Assembly (NCBI GenBank): GCA_045638685.1
Contig: JAZUBT010000043.1
Location: 1 to 35,127 of the forward strand
Direction of reading: 5' to 3'
Origin: SIG673 sp045638685
Lineage (GTDB): Bacteria; Bacillota; Clostridia; Oscillospirales; CAG-272
DNA length: 35,127 nucleotides
The translations under genes and the position numbers were made by a program. This document shows, piece by piece, positions 29,380-35,127 of the stretch (positions are counted from its first letter, which is position 1; each line of letters starts with the position of its first letter). Under the pieces are notes generated by a model. It saw nothing but the letters and a program-made list of their open reading frames with translations. It did not search any database and was not told the DNA's origin.

Positions 29380-30600
29380 ATGAAAAACTGTTTATTTACT
29401 CCGTCAGATATCCTTCTTCCGAAGGCAGATTACGAAAAATGGTCGGTTATCGCCTGTGATCAGTTTACGTCAAGGGTTGATTACTGGGAGGACGTTAAGA
29501 AGATAGCTGGGGGCGCCTATTCGGCGATTAATCTTATATACCCCGAGGCTTATCTCGGAAAAACGGACGCCGCTGAAACCGTTGAAAAAATCAACTCCGA
29601 AATGGTAAGATATATCGAAAACGGAGCTTTTGAAGAATACAAGGATGCGTTTATCTACGTTGAACGTGTGCAGAGCGACGGTAGGCTTCGCGCGGGAATT
29701 GTAGGCGCCGTTGACCTTGAAAAATACGATTATAACGAGGGCTCTACCTCAGAGATAAGAGCAACGGAAAAAACGGTTCTTGAAAGAATCCCCCCGCGTG
29801 TTCAGATTAGAAAGGACGCATCTCTTGAGCTTCCGCATATCCTTATGCTTATCGACGACGCTGAGAAAACAGTTATTGAGCCTCTCGCCGCGCTTGCGGA
29901 GAGCGGTAAGATGCAGAAGCTTTACGATTTTCCGCTTATGCTTGGCGGCGGTCATATAAAGGGATACCTTGTGCCAAGGGAATATCACGAAAAGATTATG
30001 GCGGGTATTAACGCGCTCGCAAACAAAAACGGCGGTATCACACTTGCCGTAGGAGACGGAAACCACTCTCTCGCAACGGCGAAGGCGTGCTATACCCTTA
30101 ACCCGAACGAGACTACGAGATACGCGCTTACCGAGCTTGTAAACCTTCATTCCCCCGCGCTTGAATTTGAGCCTATTTACAGGACGGTAGAGAAAGTTGA
30201 CGCCGAAAACGTATATGCGGAATTTATCGCTTTCCTTAACAAAAACGGTGCCAGCCTCAACGAAAGCGGAACGCAGAAGATAACCTTTGTTGCGGGAAAA
30301 ACGGAGAAAACCGTAAAAATAGAAAATCCCCCCCACGTTTTAGCAGTCGGAACGGTACAGCTTTTCCTTGATGAATACGTTAAAGCGCATACCGAGGCAG
30401 AGGTGGACTACATTCACGGGCAGGACGAGGTAATAAGCATAGCCGAAAAGGACGGCGCCTGCGGCTTTATTTACGACTGTCTTACCAAGGCGGAGCTTTT
30501 CCCCGCGGTTGCAAAGGAGGGTGTTCTTCCGAGAAAGACATTTTCTATGGGACACGCCAGAGACAAGCGTTATTACACCGAGGCAAGAAAGATAAAGTAG
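29380..30600 (+). CDS. DUF1015 family protein
   Basis: A 406-residue soluble protein of the DUF1015 family, widespread in anaerobic Firmicutes and without an assigned biochemical function. Conserved segments: DILLPKADYEKWSVIACDQFTS and YWEDVKK near the start, ATEKTVLERIPPRVQIRKDA, LMLGGGHIKGYLV, and VGDGNHSLATAKA, which recalls a metal or nucleotide site. The C-terminus has FIYDCLTKAELF and VLPRKTFSM. In other clostridia DUF1015 genes often neighbour serine biosynthesis (serA/serC), but not here. The ATG follows GGTAGGG. It has its own promoter and a very strong terminator. Confidence 0.92.
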   Translation: MKNCLFTPSDILLPKADYEKWSVIACDQFTSRVDYWEDVKKIAGGAYSAINLIYPEAYLGKTDAAETVEKINSEMVRYIENGAFEEYKDAFIYVERVQSDGRLRAGIVGAVDLEKYDYNEGSTSEIRATEKTVLERIPPRVQIRKDASLELPHILMLIDDAEKTVIEPLAALAESGKMQKLYDFPLMLGGGHIKGYLVPREYHEKIMAGINALANKNGGITLAVGDGNHSLATAKACYTLNPNETTRYALTELVNLHSPALEFEPIYRTVEKVDAENVYAEFIAFLNKNGASLNESGTQKITFVAGKTEKTVKIENPPHVLAVGTVQLFLDEYVKAHTEAEVDYIHGQDEVISIAEKDGACGFIYDCLTKAELFPAVAKEGVLPRKTFSMGHARDKRYYTEARKIK

Positions 30601-30621
30601 CGTTTAGTATATGAAAAAAAG

Positions 30622-30681
30622 AAATACCCCGTGGAGGCACAGGTCCGTTTTTAATGGCTCTGTGCTGCCACGGGGTATTTT
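30622..30681. terminator. Strong bidirectional terminator
   Basis: A long stem (AAATACCCCGTGG-GGCACAG / CTGTGC-GCCACGGGGTATTTT) with an 18-base loop lies between converging genes (DUF1015 and the HNH-like repeat protein). It has T-runs on both strands. Confidence 0.92.
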
Positions 30682-30692
30682 AATATTAAAAG

Positions 30693-32198
30693 TTAGATGG
30701 AATTAAGCTCATCGAGCTTTTGTTTTATATCACCGAACACGTAGTTGTGCTCTGTAAGGCGCGCGTCGGTTCTGGAAAGCGCGTTTTCGCTATGTACTTC
30801 GCGGAGCGCGGGTATATTATATATTACCGAGTCTGAGACGTACAGAGTGGTAGGCGCTTCTCCCTCGTAAAACTCCGTCATTCCGAAAACGCAGGTCATA
30901 AACGTCTTGAAGTCGCTGTTGAATTCAGCAAGGGAGGTAGAAGGATAGCTTATGCGTACCGTCTCAAAGACAGAAGCAAAGTTATATACTTTGAAAAGGC
31001 TTAGTCCGAATTTTTCAAGAACAAGGGGAGCGTATGTGTTTAGGAGCATAGAGGTATTGAAAATACGCTCCATATCAGCGGTTGAAGGAGTAGCGAAGCG
31101 GTAGGTTAAAACGGTATTTCTGCTTCCGTCCTCGTCCGTAAGCTCAGAAACGTCAAACGCCAAGAATTCTCCTGCAGCTTCTTTTATAATGGAGGATACT
31201 GCATTTGTAAGCGCGGCGGCTGTTTCGGGCAGTGCTCCGGACGGGAAAAGCGCGTGTATAACTATGAAATCAAGCCACGTGTTCTGTGTTTCGGGATTTT
31301 TATATCCGTCAATAATTCTGTCAATCTGCTCGGAAACGTATTTTGGAGAGGCAAGAGATTCGTCCTCTTTTTCGGCAGCAACAGGCTCCTCGGTTTTCTC
31401 GTCCTCGGCATCGTCGGTGGAAATAACCGATACCGTGTCGTCGGTTTGGTCTTTTTCTTCCGAGGTTATTTCAATTTTTTCTTCTTCGATACCGTTATCC
31501 TCAACGCTGACGTCGATAACGTCAAAGGTCGCTTCGCTTTCGGTATTAATAGAGCTGCTTACAAACGGCTTTTGCTCGCCCTCGTTAAAGGTATATACGC
31601 CGTTTTCCTTGTTGAGCGTAAAGAATTTACCGTTTGAGCGGAATGCGGTTTTACCGAGCGCTTCCGCTATGGTAAACAGGTTTGCTATATACGCGTTTTT
31701 CTTTTCGGTAGGCTTTGAATCGACGTATGGAGCAACCTTCCACGCGCCCTCCCGTCCGCTTCCGTAGGAGTTTTTGTGAATCGTTCTCCCCGCAAAGTCG
31801 GTAGCGCTTTCCGCGTCTCCGAAGGTTAAGTTCCAAAGCTCCATAGCCTTTTCTTCTTTTTCCTTCTGCTCCGCGATAGCGTCCTCGTCCTTTGAGGGTA
31901 TTATTTCCCACCTGCCGCTTTCCTTTGTCAGCTTGTACTTTACGTCGTTTGCGTTAAACGAGGGAAAGTTCTGCTCTTTTTCCGAGGCGGTCTTTACGTG
32001 AACGCAGATAAGGTTTTCGGGGACTTCGGTTCCTCCAACGGCTTTTGGAATAATATACGTAAGTGTCCAGCCGTATGTTGAGGTAAGCTGACCGAACGCG
32101 CCCTTCTGAATTTTACGCCCCGAAAAGTCGGTAGCGTCAACAGCCTTTCCGAACTGCTCGTCCCATTTTTTTATTGCAAGCTTGCGATTAACTTCCAT
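30693..32198 (-). CDS. Protein with two degenerate HNH-like repeats and an acidic linker
   Basis: A 501-residue protein with no close family recognised. Two related N-terminal units share the pattern W..xFG.A..ATDF.GR.I.K...G: residues 12-80 and 122-200. The first continues GWTLTYIIPKAVGGTEVPEN then L-CVHVKT-SEK, the layout of an HNH endonuclease, but the first catalytic His is Tyr48 and its partner acidic residue is Thr47; Asn62 and His67 remain. The second unit keeps only the fold-like frame (AWKVAPYVDSKPTEKKNAYIAN). An acidic, low-complexity linker (about 220-285) leads to a distinct C-terminal domain (290-501). It has no signal peptide. It has a perfect sigma-A promoter (32292-32320) and a strong terminator, so it is a well-expressed single gene. 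Function unknown; a non-cleaving DNA-binding role is one guess. Confidence 0.7.
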   Translation of the reverse strand: MEVNRKLAIKKWDEQFGKAVDATDFSGRKIQKGAFGQLTSTYGWTLTYIIPKAVGGTEVPENLICVHVKTASEKEQNFPSFNANDVKYKLTKESGRWEIIPSKDEDAIAEQKEKEEKAMELWNLTFGDAESATDFAGRTIHKNSYGSGREGAWKVAPYVDSKPTEKKNAYIANLFTIAEALGKTAFRSNGKFFTLNKENGVYTFNEGEQKPFVSSSINTESEATFDVIDVSVEDNGIEEEKIEITSEEKDQTDDTVSVISTDDAEDEKTEEPVAAEKEDESLASPKYVSEQIDRIIDGYKNPETQNTWLDFIVIHALFPSGALPETAAALTNAVSSIIKEAAGEFLAFDVSELTDEDGSRNTVLTYRFATPSTADMERIFNTSMLLNTYAPLVLEKFGLSLFKVYNFASVFETVRISYPSTSLAEFNSDFKTFMTCVFGMTEFYEGEAPTTLYVSDSVIYNIPALREVHSENALSRTDARLTEHNYVFGDIKQKLDELNSI

Positions 32199-32291
32199 AT
32201 TTTTTCTCCGTAATAGTATTCATAGGTCTTTGATTTTTCCGGCTCTGTCAGAAAATTTAAAAAGTCCTTTTTAGCTTCTGTTATTAAGAAT

Positions 32292-32320
32292 ATTATAACA
32301 TATTGAGAGCGCGGTGTCAA
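32292..32320 (-). promoter_or_regulatory. Sigma-A promoter of the HNH-like repeat gene
   Basis: On the minus strand, a perfect TTGACA (32320-32315), a 17-base spacer and TATAAT (32297-32292), about 90 bases before the start codon. Confidence 0.9.
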
Positions 32321-32430
32321 GTTGTTTTTTGCCGAGAAAAAAGAGCTGAAATCATTAGATTTTTCTGTTAAACGCTGATTTCGGAGCGAAAAAAGGGATA
32401 ATGAATTGGTGTACCGTGAAGCACAAAATA

Positions 32431-32478
32431 AAAAAAGAGCGAGAAAAAGGATTTAACCCTTTAATCTCGCTTTTTATT
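32431..32478 (-). terminator. Terminator of the helical-bundle gene
   Basis: GCGAGA/TCTCGC with an inner AAAGG/CCTTT stem, followed on the minus strand by a CTCTTTTTT tract. It lies 15-60 bases after the stop at 32493. Confidence 0.75.
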
Positions 32479-32492
32479 ATAAAGCTGTAACC

Positions 32493-32942
32493 TTAAACCT
32501 CTGCCGCTACGGTCAGAAACGCCTTCATTTCGTCAATGGTGTCGGAGTTCATTTTTAAAAGACGGCTTGCAAGTCGTGTGGAGCCTTCGTCTGCGTCCTT
32601 ACACTCCTCAAGCTTCTTTGAAATGTCGGTAACACCCATAGAAGCGCCCTTTAAAAGCATATCCGCAAGATGCGGAACGGAACGGTCCTTAATAGTGTTA
32701 AGACGGAGAGACATTTCGGTCATCATTTTTTCACCTATATTAAGTCCCGATGCCTCGGAAACTCCGCATTCCTTTAAGCGGCGGTCTGCCTCGGTGCAGA
32801 TTTCGTTGTAGTCGCTAAGCATTCTGTCAAGCACAGTCTGGAAGCGAGAGTCGTTATTCATGTTTTTTATGGGATCTACCGTTTTTCTGCCCATCTCGGC
32901 ATTTTTATAGATAAATTCAAGTAATCTTTGAGTATCGCTCAT
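32493..32942 (-). CDS. Helical-bundle protein of unknown function
   Basis: A 149-residue soluble protein predicted to be almost all helical, with four long amphipathic segments (residues 3-25, 31-58, 67-95, 105-147). The pattern, with KNAEMGRKTVDPIKNM near the start and LADMLLKGASMGVTDISKKL in the third helix, is like small ferritin-like or DUF2383-type bundles found in clostridia, but canonical iron-binding EXXH pairs are not evident. It has no signal peptide. It stands alone with its own terminator and is divergent from leuS. The ATG lies 17-22 bases after GAAAGGA, a loose spacing. Confidence 0.65.
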   Translation of the reverse strand: MSDTQRLLEFIYKNAEMGRKTVDPIKNMNNDSRFQTVLDRMLSDYNEICTEADRRLKECGVSEASGLNIGEKMMTEMSLRLNTIKDRSVPHLADMLLKGASMGVTDISKKLEECKDADEGSTRLASRLLKMNSDTIDEMKAFLTVAAEV

Positions 32943-33127
32943 TTTTGCCTTAGTCCTTTCATTTTATAAAACGTTCAGCCTTTAAAACCACCGAGGGAAA
33001 TATTCTCTGTTTTTGAATGAAATTTCCCGCTGCATAGTTCTGCTGCTTTTATTAATATTCCTCAAAAAATAAAAATTATTCGACGCCAAAAACTTTTGTT
33101 AATTTGCAGATTTTTTTCGTTTGTTCA

Positions 33128-33155
33128 TTGTATATTCATTATTATGTGATATACT
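33128..33155 (+). promoter_or_regulatory. Probable promoter of leuS
   Basis: TTGTAT (33128-33133), a 16-base spacer and TATACT (33150-33155), about 40 bases before the leuS ATG. The leader is too short to hold a T-box riboswitch, which would otherwise be common before leuS in Firmicutes. Confidence 0.5.
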
Positions 33156-33196
33156 TTACTTTGATTTACTATAACTTACAATGAAAGGCAACATTT

Positions 33197-35127
33197 ATGA
33201 AATACGACTTTTCGAAAATAGAGCCGAAATGGCAGAAAAAATGGGAGGAAGCTAAGGTTTTCGAGGCGAAGGACGACTTTACAAAGCCGAAATTCTACGG
33301 CCTTATCGAGTTCCCGTATCCGTCCGGCGCGGGAATGCACGTCGGCCATATAAAGGCTTATTCAGGACTTGAGGTAATAAGCAGAAAGAGAAGAATGGAG
33401 GGCTATAACGTCCTTTATCCGATAGGCTTTGACGCTTTCGGACTTCCGACGGAGAACTACGCCATTAAAACGGGACTTCACCCCCGTACCGTTACGGATA
33501 AAAATATAGAGAAGTTTACCTCTCAGCTTAAAAGAGTAGGCTTTTCCTTCGATTGGTCAAGAACTGTTGACACCACCGAGGAAGACTACTACAAATGGAC
33601 TCAGTGGATATTCCTTAAAATGTTTGAAAACGGGCTTGTTTTCCGTGATACCGCGCTCGTTAACTACTGCCCCGCGTGTAAGGTCGTTCTTTCCAACGAG
33701 GACTCGCAGGGAGGAAAATGCGATATATGTAAGAGCGATATAGTTCAGAAGTCCAAGGACGTCTGGTATCTCCGTATTACAAAGTACGCCGACAAGCTTC
33801 TTACGGGACTTAACGAGGTTGATTATCTTCCCAATATCAAAATGCAGCAGGTTAACTGGATAGGTAAATCTACCGGAGCATTCGTTAACTTTACGCTTAA
33901 GGGTGTTGACGAGAAGCTCAGAATTTACACCACCCGTCCCGATACACTTTTCGGAGTAACCTTTATGGTAATGGCTCCGGAGCATCCTATCCTTGAAAAG
34001 TACAAGGACAAAATCGGTAACTACGCCGAGGTCGAGAGCTACAAGGAGGAGTGCGCGAAGAAAACAGAGTTTGAGCGTACTCAGCTCGTAAAGAATAAGA
34101 CGGGAGTTAAGATAGAGGGAATAACCGCTGTTAACCCGATAACCGAAAAGGAAATTCCGATTTATATTTCCGACTACGTAATGATGGGATACGGAACAGG
34201 CGCGATAATGGCTGTTCCGGCGCACGACGAAAGAGACTACGACTTTGCAAAGAAATTCGGTATCGATATTGTTGAGGTTATAAAGGGCGGAGATATCTCG
34301 GTAGCGGCTTATACCGAGAGCGGTGAAATGGTAAACTCCGGCTTCCTTAACGGTCTTACCGATAAGAAAACGTCTATTGAAAAAATGATAGAGCACCTTG
34401 AGGCAAAGGAAATAGGCGAAGCGGGCGTTCAGTATAAGATGAAGGACTGGGCGTTCAACCGCCAGAGATACTGGGGCGAGCCTATACCGATTGTTCACTG
34501 CGAAAAATGCGGAATGGTTCCCGTTCCGTACAGTGAGCTTCCGCTCCGTCTGCCCGCTGTTGAGAACTTCGAGCCCGGAGAAGGCGGAGAAAGCCCTCTT
34601 GCTAAGATCGACGCGTTTGTAAACTGCAAATGTCCGAAATGCGGGGAAAAAGCAAAGAGAGAAACCGACACTATGCCTCAGTGGGCAGGATCATCGTGGT
34701 ACTTCCTCCGTTATATCGATCCGCATAACGATAACGAGTTTGCATCTGCTGAAAAGCTTAAGTACTGGATGCCTGTTGACTGGTACAACGGCGGTATGGA
34801 GCACGTAACCCGCCACATGATATATTCTCGCTTCTGGTATAAGTTCCTTTACGACCTCGGTCTCGTTCCGACCTCCGAGCCGTATGCAAAGCGTACCGCT
34901 CAGGGACTTATTCTCGGCCCTGACGGAGACAAAATGAGTAAGTCAAAGGGTAACGTTGTTGACCCTAACGATACCGTTGACAGATACGGCGCGGACGTTC
35001 TTCGTGTTTATATACTCTTTATGGGCGACTACGCATCTGCCGCTCCGTGGTCTGAAAACAGCGTTAAGGGCTGTAAGCGGTTCCTCGAAAGAGTTGCTGA
35101 CCTTCCCTCGATGGTAAAGGGAAGCGG
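33197..35127 (+). CDS. leuS: Leucyl-tRNA synthetase (3' end outside the window)
   Basis: A class I aminoacyl-tRNA synthetase charging tRNA-Leu. 643 full codons are present, of about 800 usual, and the frame runs off the right edge. Signatures: HIGH-type HVGH (48-51) in PYPSGAGMHVGH, zinc-binding Cys pairs (CPAC/CDIC and CEKC/CPKC), the CP1 editing domain with TTRPDTLFG and a GTGAIMAVPAHDERD segment, and KMSKS (579-583). The start at 33197 (MKYDFSKIEPKWQKKW) is the canonical N-terminus, with GAAAGG 9-10 bases upstream. The missing part is the anticodon-binding and C-terminal domains. Confidence 0.98.
   Translation, partial: MKYDFSKIEPKWQKKWEEAKVFEAKDDFTKPKFYGLIEFPYPSGAGMHVGHIKAYSGLEVISRKRRMEGYNVLYPIGFDAFGLPTENYAIKTGLHPRTVTDKNIEKFTSQLKRVGFSFDWSRTVDTTEEDYYKWTQWIFLKMFENGLVFRDTALVNYCPACKVVLSNEDSQGGKCDICKSDIVQKSKDVWYLRITKYADKLLTGLNEVDYLPNIKMQQVNWIGKSTGAFVNFTLKGVDEKLRIYTTRPDTLFGVTFMVMAPEHPILEKYKDKIGNYAEVESYKEECAKKTEFERTQLVKNKTGVKIEGITAVNPITEKEIPIYISDYVMMGYGTGAIMAVPAHDERDYDFAKKFGIDIVEVIKGGDISVAAYTESGEMVNSGFLNGLTDKKTSIEKMIEHLEAKEIGEAGVQYKMKDWAFNRQRYWGEPIPIVHCEKCGMVPVPYSELPLRLPAVENFEPGEGGESPLAKIDAFVNCKCPKCGEKAKRETDTMPQWAGSSWYFLRYIDPHNDNEFASAEKLKYWMPVDWYNGGMEHVTRHMIYSRFWYKFLYDLGLVPTSEPYAKRTAQGLILGPDGDKMSKSKGNVVDPNDTVDRYGADVLRVYILFMGDYASAAPWSENSVKGCKRFLERVADLPSMVKGS

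Noticed and set aside
32943..33196. T-box riboswitch before leuS
   Set aside because: No specifier loop, T-box sequence or terminator/antiterminator pair is visible, and the probable promoter is about 40 bases from the start.
33557..34498. 313-codon minus-strand frame
   Set aside because: It is fully antisense to leuS, whose motifs and frame are unmistakable.

Overview
The window looks like the chromosome of an endospore-forming clostridial Firmicute, probably an uncultured gut lineage; the lineage is inferred, not proven. The evidence is a spoIIAA-spoIIAB-sigF operon, a SpoVAF/GerA-type germination protein, ribosomal protein L27 with a cleavable N-terminal leader next to its processing protease Prp, a clostridial-type V-ATPase operon, and many consensus sigma-A promoters with Firmicute-style ribosome binding sites. 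Apart from possible tRNA-linked scars near the left end I see no phage genes, transposases or CRISPR arrays.

Layout. (1) 1-1050: a hairpin-flanked 31-codon gene, then tRNA-Pro(CGG) with two extra copies of its 3' end, each followed by its own terminator. (2) 1052-4637, minus strand: a TetR-controlled two-gene ABC exporter and a MATE efflux pump. (3) 4850-6838, minus: the Mn exporter MntP, then the rplU-prp-rpmA operon with an L21-type leader. (4) 7052-9562, plus: a three-gene polar amino acid ABC importer. (5) 9576-19329, minus: a complete V-type ATPase operon in the order G/H-I-K-E-C-F-A-B-D, preceded by an unrecognised gene. Its c-ring subunit carries the full Na+-binding residue set known from Enterococcus hirae NtpK. 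(6) 19515-22907, minus: AraC-type regulator, malic enzyme and an aspartate-aminotransferase-like enzyme, which together suggest malate/pyruvate/amino-acid carbon handling. (7) 23130-24554, plus: a stand-alone SpoVAF-like protein with a sigma-G-like promoter. (8) 24653-27095: a trigger-factor-like lipoprotein, a methylglyoxal-synthase homologue that has lost its catalytic residues, and a membrane protein. (9) 27356-29034, minus: the spoIIA operon. (10) 29380-33196: a DUF1015 protein, a 501-residue protein with two degenerate HNH-like repeats, and a helical-bundle protein. (11) 33197 to the right edge: leuS, cut by the window end.

The most unusual items are the catalytically altered MgsA homologue, the tandem degenerate HNH-like protein, the serial tRNA 3'-end repeats, the hairpin-flanked micro-ORF, and tandem duplications at two gene junctions of the V-ATPase operon, one of which contains the Shine-Dalgarno sequence of the following gene. 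All functional statements come from reading motifs; no database search was run.
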